Shown: positions 12,687 through 19,059 of the stretch, one piece after another
Layout: every line of letters starts with the position of its first letter
How positions within the stretch are numbered: position 1 is the stretch's first letter
Assembly: GCA_011170385.1 (NCBI GenBank)
Contig: DUFE01000089.1
Location: forward strand, 3,475 to 22,533
Length of the DNA stretch: 19,059 bases
Source of the DNA: Dehalococcoidia bacterium
GTDB taxonomy: Bacteria; Chloroflexota; Dehalococcoidia; Dehalococcoidales; W693
Direction of reading: 5' to 3'
Program-made: the position numbers and the translations under genes
The notes under the pieces: model-generated
Told to the model about the DNA's origin: nothing
Database searches by the model: none
What the model saw: only the letters and a program-made list of their open reading frames with translations

Positions 12687-14342
12687 ATGAATACAGTATC
12701 AATCAAACAGAGTAAAGCTGAAAATCTTTATAGTGGACGAGAATTAAGGGAAATGTTTTGTCTGGCAACACAATTATTAGAGAAGAACGCTTCAGCCATT
12801 AATGCTTTAAATGTCTTCCCCGTGCCTGATGGTGATACCGGGACCAATATGCTGCTTACCATGCGTTCAACAATGTCTGAGGCAGCCCACCCTTCGGATA
12901 ATAGTGTATCGGCAGTGGCGGAAGCCATGGCTCACGGTGCTCTGATGGGGGCAAGGGGTAACAGCGGTGTCATTCTATCCCAGATAATGGGAGGGATTGC
13001 CGATGGGTTGCGGGGCCAAGAAACCTTTGGGACTGATGAACTAGCCCTTGCCCTCAACTATGCTTCAGAAGCAGCCTACAGAGGTATTAGTAAGCCCCGT
13101 GAGGGAACAATGCTGACTGTCATAAATGATGTAGCCATAGCAGCCAAGAACAATGCTGGTAAGCATAATAAAGATTTGATTGCCTTAATGGGGATACTGG
13201 TTGATGAAGCCAAGAGATCAGTACAGAGGACGCCCGAACTGCTGGACGTACTAAAAGAGGCTGGGGTGGTAGACTCCGGCGGTCAGGGTATTTATGTGAT
13301 TTTAAAGGGTATTTTGCACTATCTTAGGGGTGAGACATATCAGATTGACGATACTAGCCAGGAATTCATTGAACCAAGACAACCGGCTTATATTGCAGCC
13401 AGAGCGCAAACTAAAACAACGGAAGCTTACGGGTTCTGTACCGAAGTAATCATAAAAGGGAATGATCTCGACCAAAAACAGATAAAACAGAAGATCGAGA
13501 GTTATGGGAATTCCGTCCTTGTTGTTGGTGATAGCCAAACAATAAAGGTTCATGTGCATACATGCCATCCCGGTGAAGTCATTGAATTTGGTATCTCGCA
13601 GGGTTCCGTCCACGACATAAAGATCCAGAATATGGACGACCAGCATGAAGAGTTTGTGCATATGCGCCGTACACCAGTGCCGCTTGGTAAGGTCGGTGTG
13701 ATAGCAGTAGCCGCCGGCTCCGGGCTGGAAGAAGTGTTTAATAGCTTGGGTGTCGCCACCACTATTCCCGGCGGCCAGACGATGAATCCCAGCTGTTCAG
13801 ATATCCTACAAGCTATAGACTCGGTACCATTCAGCAACGTGATTGTGCTCCCAAACAATAAAAATATAATACCGGTGGCCAAGCAGGCAGCTAACCTCGC
13901 TAAGAAGAAGGTGAAGGTTCTACCTACGCGCTCTATCCCTCAGGGCATATCGGCACTCATAGTCTTTAATGGTGAGATGGAACTTGATCTCAATATGAAC
14001 GAAATGGCTAGAGCCATAGAAAGCGTCAGATCAATAGAAATTACACGGTCGGTAAGGGATGCTAACGTGGGTAAGGTGAAAGCGAGAAAAGGGGATTACA
14101 TTGGTCTCTTGAATGGCAATATTGTTATTGCCAGCCATAACCGTTGCCAGGCTGTTTTGAAAGCCTTTGGGTCGGCCGATGCCGAACATGCCGAAATAGC
14201 TTCGATCTTTTACAGTCAAGAGATAGAAAACAAGGAGCTGGAAAAGATCAACCAGGCACTGAAACAAAAATATCATGATCTGGAGATCGAGTTAGTCGCC
14301 GGAGGCCAACCTCACTACGATTACATTGTGTCAATTGAATGA
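12687..14342 (+). CDS. fakA: DAK2-domain kinase, fatty acid kinase FakA-like
   Basis: FakA uses ATP to phosphorylate fatty acids held by FakB, giving acyl-phosphate for phospholipid synthesis. The 551-residue length is near the 548 of S. aureus FakA. The N-terminal DhaL-like kinase domain (about 20-215) has VFPVPDGDTGTNMLL with the metal-binding Asp48 and Asp50, GARGNSGVILSQIMGG, and VVDSGGQGIYVILKG. A middle domain with YGFCTEVIIKG and KVHVHTCHPGEV (putative metal site) comes next. A C-terminal domain (about 330-551) contains VAAGSGLEEVFNSLG. In S. aureus the C-terminal region contacts FakB. The ribosome site AAAAGGAG precedes the ATG. The partner FakB is upstream, separated by one membrane gene and a noncoding gap. 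Confidence 0.9.
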   Translation: MNTVSIKQSKAENLYSGRELREMFCLATQLLEKNASAINALNVFPVPDGDTGTNMLLTMRSTMSEAAHPSDNSVSAVAEAMAHGALMGARGNSGVILSQIMGGIADGLRGQETFGTDELALALNYASEAAYRGISKPREGTMLTVINDVAIAAKNNAGKHNKDLIALMGILVDEAKRSVQRTPELLDVLKEAGVVDSGGQGIYVILKGILHYLRGETYQIDDTSQEFIEPRQPAYIAARAQTKTTEAYGFCTEVIIKGNDLDQKQIKQKIESYGNSVLVVGDSQTIKVHVHTCHPGEVIEFGISQGSVHDIKIQNMDDQHEEFVHMRRTPVPLGKVGVIAVAAGSGLEEVFNSLGVATTIPGGQTMNPSCSDILQAIDSVPFSNVIVLPNNKNIIPVAKQAANLAKKKVKVLPTRSIPQGISALIVFNGEMELDLNMNEMARAIESVRSIEITRSVRDANVGKVKARKGDYIGLLNGNIVIASHNRCQAVLKAFGSADAEHAEIASIFYSQEIENKELEKINQALKQKYHDLEIELVAGGQPHYDYIVSIE

Positions 14343-14402
14343 AGGGGCTAATAAAGGTGTCGATAGGATTTATGGATAATGCTAATGTTAGGAGAAAGGA
14401 AG

Positions 14403-15194
14403 ATGGTTACTATAAATAATAAAGAAACGATATATAAAACTAGTGGTTTAAAACTTGAAACCGCTGATATAGTGCTTGTTCATACCAAAAAGAGCCTCTG
14501 GGGATGGATAATTCGTCGCGGAACTCACTGCTATTGGAATCATGCCTTGATAGTGTGTTCGCCAGGAAGCCCAGAGAATGCTTATAAAGATGCACTAGTT
14601 ATTGATGCCAAAACAGGCGGTACTATTGAAATGGAGCACCTGCAGAAATACTTGAGCAGGAGAGGGAAATATGATATAGCCGTGAAAAGGTTTGAAGCCA
14701 ATTGGTTTTGTGACTGTAAGCAATCAGATAATCTGGACTTGCGAAAACGGATTTGTGACATTGCTGAAGGTGAAGCCGTTATAAAGTCCAAATCTAAACC
14801 TAGAGAGCTACTTAGTCAAGTCTTGAGGCAACTGACTATTATTTCTAGATTTCTAAGAAGAAAGCTATTCCGTGCAAGGAAATCGCCAAATTTACCATGG
14901 AACATTCGGCCGGTTCAGATGAAGGCTTTTACCTGCGGCGGTTTTATTCAGTGGTGCTACTACAAGGCTATTACCCAATTAGCGAGGGAGAAGAGATCGA
15001 CTAAGTCCAGAATACAGGATATTGTATTTAATCCACGGGCTGAAAAAAGGATCACGCCTTACGAACTACTGACGACCACACCTGCTGACTTGGCTAACTG
15101 CAATAAACTTACCTGGAAATACATCGTCACGGATGGATTGATTAGGGAAGCTCCGTTCTTTGGGGAAAAGAAATTGTCTGCAAGCGCAATATAA
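14403..15194 (+). CDS. Permuted NlpC/P60 (YiiX/YebB-like) papain-fold protein
   Basis: The 263-residue protein has the circularly permuted NlpC/P60 layout: an N-terminal His and a C-terminal Cys. DIVLVHTKKSLWGWIIRRG, then YWNHALIV (His47), gives the first half, with VIDAKTGGTIEMEHLQKYL after it. AFTCGGFIQWCYYKA (Cys178) and YELLTTTPADLANCNKLTW give the second. A basic stretch of about 70 residues separates the two. Relatives act on cell-wall peptides, lipids or acyl groups; the substrate here is unknown. There is no signal peptide, so it may act in the cytosol. ATG 14403 is chosen over 14379 because an AGGAG site (14390-14394) lies 8 bases before it. The gene lies 60 bases after fakA, and is visibly AT-richer. 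Confidence 0.75.
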   Translation: MVTINNKETIYKTSGLKLETADIVLVHTKKSLWGWIIRRGTHCYWNHALIVCSPGSPENAYKDALVIDAKTGGTIEMEHLQKYLSRRGKYDIAVKRFEANWFCDCKQSDNLDLRKRICDIAEGEAVIKSKSKPRELLSQVLRQLTIISRFLRRKLFRARKSPNLPWNIRPVQMKAFTCGGFIQWCYYKAITQLAREKRSTKSRIQDIVFNPRAEKRITPYELLTTTPADLANCNKLTWKYIVTDGLIREAPFFGEKKLSASAI

Positions 15195-15220
15195 AGAGTT
15201 AGAAATAAAGTCGGAGAAAA

Positions 15221-15727
15221 ATGATGAATAAAGAACAAGATTGGTATGAAAAAATAAATAAACATATTACTATGTTGGAAAACCAGTCGGGTTTTTTAGA
15301 CAGAAAGAAATGGCATTTTCCTTTGTTAAGTAGGCTTGCTAAAAGGGTTGATAGTTACTCCGATGAATGTCAGGAATGCCACAGATTAAAATACGAGATT
15401 GAGGTGCTCTGCGGATACCATGCAAATTCTCAGCAAACAACACCGTCAAATTATCAGAGTTATCAAACTACTATTAAGAGTATCGTGCAGCACCTAAAGC
15501 GAAAGCACAGGCTAGTCAACGAAAAGCAAAATATAAAACGCCTGGTTTCAGCCAGTTTCTTGTTTGGCTTGTTTTTCATAATGTTAGGTTACTTGCTGTT
15601 CAATTTTGGAATTACACTGCTTGCACTTAGCATTACGATTCCGGCTTTATTTATACGTGTCATATTCAGTTGTACCGTAGGCTACCTACTGGACTTACGT
15701 GCAAAAAGGCGGGGTCTTGTTATCTAA
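15221..15727 (+). CDS. Hypothetical protein, soluble N-terminus plus two C-terminal helices
   Basis: I do not recognise this 168-residue protein. The first 105 residues are polar, with a CxxCH pair (SDECQECHRLKYE) and a likely helical segment. Two transmembrane helices follow (about 107-128 and 131-155), and it ends with a basic tail LDLRAKRRGLVI. Such a layout suggests a cytosolic domain tethered to the membrane. A ribosome site TCGGAG is 4 bases before ATG 15221 and 7 before ATG 15224; either start is possible. It is 26 bases from the YiiX-like gene and 28 from the DUF998 gene, so they are probably one operon. Confidence 0.7.
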   Translation: MMNKEQDWYEKINKHITMLENQSGFLDRKKWHFPLLSRLAKRVDSYSDECQECHRLKYEIEVLCGYHANSQQTTPSNYQSYQTTIKSIVQHLKRKHRLVNEKQNIKRLVSASFLFGLFFIMLGYLLFNFGITLLALSITIPALFIRVIFSCTVGYLLDLRAKRRGLVI

Positions 15728-15755
15728 TAGTACGCCAAAATTTCAGGAGAGGTAA

Positions 15756-16463
15756 ATGAATAATACTGCTTATTCACTTGGAACACTTGATAAAGACAGA
15801 CTTAATAAAATAATTATATCTCTCGGCTTACTAGTCCCTATAATAATGATGGCTGTCATCATAACAGTAGGTCAGATAACACCGAATTACAGCCCTATTA
15901 CCAACTCTATAAGTCAAATGGGGGCATGGGTACAACCCTATTCAATTATCCTTAACAGTGCCTATATACTTTATGGCATATTAATAATCACCGTAGCCTA
16001 TATACTGATTAAAAATTTGCCTCACTCGACCTTGGTTAAGGTATTACTAACCTTATTGATGATCCACGCATTAGGCAGTATATGTCTAGCATTGTTTCCT
16101 GACAAACTGGATACCCCTGGAGTTTTGGTTGATAATACTATACACAACATTTTTTCAGCTGTCTCCTATGTATCACTTTTACTAGGGATTCTTTCTTATT
16201 CGATATATGCTCTCAGGCAAAAAACGATAAGGATTATTGGCATTGCTGGAATTTTGGTCGTTGTCATCAATTTTATAATGCCAATGATAAACTTATTCAG
16301 TTATTTAAGGGAAATAGGTGGTCTTTTACAGCGGTTATTGATATTTTGCTCTTTCTCCTGGATTGCATTAACATCGGCAATTATGTACAAAAAGACGTTA
16401 TCTGACCAAACTGCAACCGACACTTATGTTAATAAAACCACATCATTTTTTGCTAACCTATAG
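15756..16463 (+). CDS. DUF998 family membrane protein
   Basis: The 235-residue protein has about six transmembrane helices. The loop ITPNYSPITNSISQMGAWVQPYSIILNSAYILYGI after the first helix is the DUF998 signature, as is LFPDKLDTPGVLVDNTIHNIFSAVSYVSLLLG later. Family function is unknown. The strong ribosome site CAGGAGAGG is before the ATG. It is likely co-transcribed with the two genes before it. Codons are AT-rich like theirs. Confidence 0.85.
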   Translation: MNNTAYSLGTLDKDRLNKIIISLGLLVPIIMMAVIITVGQITPNYSPITNSISQMGAWVQPYSIILNSAYILYGILIITVAYILIKNLPHSTLVKVLLTLLMIHALGSICLALFPDKLDTPGVLVDNTIHNIFSAVSYVSLLLGILSYSIYALRQKTIRIIGIAGILVVVINFIMPMINLFSYLREIGGLLQRLLIFCSFSWIALTSAIMYKKTLSDQTATDTYVNKTTSFFANL

Positions 16464-16564
16464 CAGAAAATACGTTGGACTACTTTTATTGCTTTGTCCT
16501 CTAAAAAATTTGTCATTATATTCATGTAAGGTAATGCTGGTAGTGTTTTTATATACAAATTGTA

Positions 16565-16593
16565 TTGTCTTTACAGCATGGAGATGGTATAAA
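16565..16593 (+). promoter_or_regulatory. Promoter candidate for the LuxR-type regulator
   Basis: TTGTCT (16565-16570), 17 bases, then TATAAA (16588-16593). Start of transcription near 16600 would lie 30 bases before the ATG at 16630. This supports that start over the upstream open frame that overlaps the DUF998 gene. Confidence 0.5.
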
Positions 16594-16629
16594 GTAGCTA
16601 TATTAACTGTTGAAGCTAAAGATAGTGCA

Positions 16630-17433
16630 ATGCTGAAAGTACTGCTTATAGATGAACACCAGATTATACGGGAGGGATTAAAACAACTACTAGAAAAGAC
16701 TCCTGATATTGTTGTAGCCGAAGAAGTTGACTCAACAAGTGATGCGCTAAGAAAGATCCGGAAACAAGACTTTAATGTTGTACTACTCAACAGTATTACT
16801 CCAGGCCACCGTGAAATCGAACTAATAAAACAGATGAGAAGTCTCAGGCCAACATTACCTACCCTAGTTATAAGTGCTTCCTCTGAAGAACTACTGTGCG
16901 AAAGACTGTTAAAAGGTGGGGCATCTGGTTTTTTAACTAAACTGAGTGCTGCAGATGAACTGGTGGAGGCTATAAGAACTATTAGTCGCGGAAGAAGATA
17001 TATCTGTCCATCAATCGTTGACAATATTGTAGATTTCACATTGGGTGGAAGCCTATCTCCAATCGATACTCTCTCCGACAGGGAATACGAGGTTATGCTG
17101 GCTATTACCTCAGGGAAGAGAATAAAACAGATTGCTAATGAGATGTCTCTATCGGTGAAAACTGTAAGCACCTATCATTCTCGTATCCTGCAAAAATTGA
17201 GGTTTAGTTCTGATGCCGAAATGATACGCTACGCAATTGAACAGGGAATTGTGACAAACAGTATTGCTACCAGAGGAAACCTGTTTTTAGCAGAACTCAA
17301 CTTTAAAACAGGCTCCGCCGTTGCTGCTATTAAGGAAATATGGCATTTAAGAAAGGATGTAATTTTCATATTGATAGTAGTCTCTATCATCGCGTATGTT
17401 TTCCTATCCTATCTTGTCTCGGTTTTACTATAA
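16630..17433 (+). CDS. Membrane-anchored LuxR-type regulator with Asp-less receiver
   Basis: The 267-residue protein is built like a NarL/LuxR response regulator. Residues 1-115 form a receiver: IDEHQIIREGL (acidic pair Asp8-Glu9), VVLLNSITPG at the phosphorylation loop, LVISAS (Ser82) and GFLTKLSAADELVEAI (Lys104). The residue that should be phosphorylated Asp is Asn54 (AAC 16789-16791), so normal phosphotransfer is not expected. Residues 147-200 form the LuxR helix-turn-helix (LSDREYEVMLAITSGKR, then KQIANEMSLSVKTVSTYHSRIL). After a linker, residues 244-267 are one hydrophobic helix at the very C-terminus. So it probably sits on the membrane with its DNA-binding domain in the cytosol. No histidine kinase gene is near. 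The ATG at 16630 starts in the receiver; it has no strong ribosome site. Confidence 0.85.
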   Translation: MLKVLLIDEHQIIREGLKQLLEKTPDIVVAEEVDSTSDALRKIRKQDFNVVLLNSITPGHREIELIKQMRSLRPTLPTLVISASSEELLCERLLKGGASGFLTKLSAADELVEAIRTISRGRRYICPSIVDNIVDFTLGGSLSPIDTLSDREYEVMLAITSGKRIKQIANEMSLSVKTVSTYHSRILQKLRFSSDAEMIRYAIEQGIVTNSIATRGNLFLAELNFKTGSAVAAIKEIWHLRKDVIFILIVVSIIAYVFLSYLVSVLL

Positions 17434-17499
17434 GAAATCTAAAACAATGTAACTGAAACGGAAGCAGTTAATAATACCTCGTTAAATAAGAAGAAAGAT

Positions 17500-17530
17500 A
17501 CGAAATCATTCGTTTCAGTCCTCTTTTTAA
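17500..17530 (+). terminator. Weak terminator candidate in the convergent gap
   Basis: ACGAA-ATCA-TTCGT is a short hairpin (17500-17513) followed by a pyrimidine-rich stretch ending TTTTT (17523-17527). A larger inverted repeat ACTGAAACG (17452-17460) and CGTTTCAGT (17511-17519) encloses the gap. Neither is strong, but both lie between the stops of two convergent genes. Confidence 0.35.
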
Positions 17531-17554
17531 GAACGGTTGGGTGGCATATAAAAA

Positions 17555-18313
17555 TTATTCCCAGCGGAAGAAACGGGCGGCTAAAGCGATTGCTACTACG
17601 GTAATGCCGGCAACTATCAGAGATGCATTCAGATTCCATCCAAAACCAAGGTAGGGGTCCTGCAAGATGATGATAACGTGGCGGAGGGGAGTTATCTGGC
17701 CGGCGATATCCATTGCCCCGGTGAGAACCTCGGGTGGTGGACCGGCGCCGCCGAGCATCATCATAACGAAGAAAAGGATTAACCCCAATCCCTGTGCGGC
17801 GCGGGTGGAGGGGAGGACAGCCCCGAGGAAAAATCCTAGAGCAGTAAAACACACTAGGCCGAGCAGGAAAGCCAGCACAACCAGCCCGACTTCCTGTGGC
17901 ATATGCGGAGAATAAGCGATTATTCCCATGATAAAAACCAGCAAGCTGCCCAGCATAGCGATAACAAAGCTGACCACCATCTGCGAGCCCAGCACCGACC
18001 AGACAGATATTGAAGAGGCACGCAAGCGACGCAATACTCCGCGCTCGCGGTAGCTGGCCAGATGCACGGGTAAAGCCATAGTGCCGATGGCCATTAAAAC
18101 AAGCCCGAAATAAGCGGGCATATAATAGTCGAGAGGACCAACGCCACGAAATATAGCCGTACCGCTTTCAGGGTCAGTAGTGACCTCATTGCCGAAAACA
18201 CCTGCCATTACAAAAAGCATGATAACGGGTAATACCAAAGTGAAAATGACCGTAATTGGCTCACGGACAAACAGCTTCAGTTCCACCCAAGATAATTTAA
18301 TAAGCGTGCTCAT
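17555..18313 (-). CDS. ABC-2 type transporter permease
   Basis: This 252-residue protein is an ABC-2 (DrrB-like) exporter membrane subunit. It has a first helix after WVELKLFVREP (LPVIMLFVMAGVFG), a large loop, and about five more helices. The segment SYRERGVLRRLRASSISVWSVLGSQ is the conserved cytosolic coupling region (ERG, LRR). Late in the sequence, MLGGAGPPPEV and ITPLRHVIIILQDP match the family. Substrate cannot be told; drug, lipid or polysaccharide export are all possible. Its ATG lies directly after the TAA of the ATPase, so the two are translationally coupled. Codon use looks like that of the left part of the window. Confidence 0.92.
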   Translation of the reverse strand: MSTLIKLSWVELKLFVREPITVIFTLVLPVIMLFVMAGVFGNEVTTDPESGTAIFRGVGPLDYYMPAYFGLVLMAIGTMALPVHLASYRERGVLRRLRASSISVWSVLGSQMVVSFVIAMLGSLLVFIMGIIAYSPHMPQEVGLVVLAFLLGLVCFTALGFFLGAVLPSTRAAQGLGLILFFVMMMLGGAGPPPEVLTGAMDIAGQITPLRHVIIILQDPYLGFGWNLNASLIVAGITVVAIALAARFFRWE

Positions 18314-19057
18314 TTAGTCGCCAATATCCTGTCCGGTCAGTTTCAGAAAAACGTCCTCCAGGGTGGGTTGCTCAAGGCGGAGGTCAGCAGGGGTAATACC
18401 ATTTTCTACCAGAGACGCCGCTACTAGAGCCAGCACCGAACCACTGCCTTCAACCTCAACGCGGGGACCACTCCTGATAACCTTCTTGACGTTAGAGATC
18501 TTATCCAGCCAAGAGATGTCTTCGCGGTCGGTGGTGAATATGACCCTCACCTCACTGGCGTACTCGGTAATAAGACCTTGTGGCGTATCCATAGCGACAA
18601 CTTTACCACGGTCAACGATAGCGAGGCGGTCGCAGAGCTTCTCGGCTTCGTCCATAAAATGGGTAACCAGAACGACGGTCGCCCCCCTATCACGGATAGA
18701 GCGAATCAGGTCCCAAGCAACACGGCGGGCAGCCGGGTCGAGACCGGTAGTCATCTCATCGAGAAAAACGATGCGGGGATTATTTACCAGCGCCAGGGCG
18801 ATAAAAAGTCGCTGTCTCTGTCCGCCGGAAAGACTGGCAAAGGTGGATTTACTCTTCTCTGCCAATCCCCACTGCTCCAGGAGGATCTGCCAGTCAAGAG
18901 CATTCGGAGTTACCGAAGCAAAGAGATCGAGAGCCTCCCAGACTCTAAGGCGGTCAGGCAGCGCCGACTCCTGGAGTTGAGAACCTATTTGATATCGCAA
19001 AGCTTGAGCGTTATTGCGGGGGTCAAGGCCAAGGATATCGATAATCCCGGAATCCGG
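18314..19057 (-). CDS. ABC transporter ATP-binding protein (5' truncated at window edge)
   Basis: The gene continues past the right edge. The open frame runs from the edge as PDSGIIDILGLDPRNNAQ, which is the typical sequence after the Walker A loop. The visible part has the Q-loop region (YQIGSQLQESALPDRL), the ABC signature LSGGQRQR, Walker B (RIVFLDEMTTG), the D-loop (GLDPAARR), and the switch His in VTHFMDEA. The C-terminal part, with LVENGITPADLRLEQPTLEDVFLKLTG, is the usual end of DrrA-type export ATPases. Walker A lies outside. It powers the permease gene that follows directly. A TTG at 19000 is within the domain and is not the start. Confidence 0.95.
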   Translation of the reverse strand, partial: PDSGIIDILGLDPRNNAQALRYQIGSQLQESALPDRLRVWEALDLFASVTPNALDWQILLEQWGLAEKSKSTFASLSGGQRQRLFIALALVNNPRIVFLDEMTTGLDPAARRVAWDLIRSIRDRGATVVLVTHFMDEAEKLCDRLAIVDRGKVVAMDTPQGLITEYASEVRVIFTTDREDISWLDKISNVKKVIRSGPRVEVEGSGSVLALVAASLVENGITPADLRLEQPTLEDVFLKLTGQDIGD

Positions 19058-19059
19058 CT

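Noticed and set aside
16426..16629. N-terminal extension of the LuxR-type regulator with a hydrophobic stretch
   Set aside because: It overlaps the DUF998 gene, lies over the promoter candidate 16565-16593, and the receiver domain begins exactly at ATG 16630.
1..19059. CRISPR array, integrase, transposase, toxin-antitoxin or restriction genes
   Set aside because: No regularly spaced repeats and no protein with matching motifs were seen on either strand.

Overview
The window looks like a chromosomal segment of a bacterium from the Chloroflexota, most likely Dehalococcoidia or a relative. I infer this from the gene types: class I (Fe-S) fumarate hydratase beta chain, tat genes with two tatA copies, nadA-cutA-cysE-NIL run, TIGR04076 protein, DegV and DAK2 proteins. 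TTG starts are frequent (tatC, nadA, cysE). No rRNA or marker gene fixes the taxonomy. Two genes are cut by the window edges: a NUDIX hydrolase at the left and an ABC ATPase at the right.

Layout. 1-1370: 3' end of a NUDIX hydrolase (+), convergent with a two-gene minus-strand unit (fumarate hydratase beta chain, then a HIT protein). 1371-3317: a REP-like palindrome, a secreted Ig-like repeat protein whose signal peptide is broken by an in-frame TAA, and a long perfect hairpin. 3318-5546: a complete Tat translocase operon, tatA-tatA-tatB-tatC, behind a near-consensus promoter. The tatA tandem includes a duplicated leader, and TatB has a tail built of 11-residue repeats. 5572-10274: a second plus-strand operon with its own promoter: zinc-finger protein, PurM/HypE-like (AIR synthase-related) protein, permease with an inserted YHS metal-binding domain, quinolinate synthase, CutA, serine acetyltransferase and a NIL-domain protein. 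Several genes overlap or nearly touch. A terminator-like fold lies between the first two. 10281-10538: a TIGR04076 protein on the minus strand.

10821-14342: a DegV/FakB-type fatty-acid-binding protein, a five-helix membrane protein, a noncoding gap holding a decayed tRNA-Ile(GAU) 3' half, and a FakA-type DAK2 kinase. Together these predict a fatty acid kinase (FakA + FakB) that phosphorylates exogenous fatty acids. 14403-17433: four visibly AT-richer genes: a permuted NlpC/P60 (YiiX-like) protein, a small membrane protein with a soluble N-terminus, a DUF998 membrane protein, and a LuxR-type regulator. The regulator's receiver has Asn in place of the phosphorylatable Asp, and the protein ends in a transmembrane helix. 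17555-19059: an ABC-2 exporter (permease + ATPase) on the minus strand.

The strongest leads are the membrane-anchored, Asp-less LuxR regulator with its AT-rich neighbours beside a tRNA relic, the hendecad-tailed TatB with duplicated tatA and leader, and the stop codon inside the signal peptide of an otherwise intact secreted protein. I did not find a clear defence system, CRISPR array, transposase or integrase.
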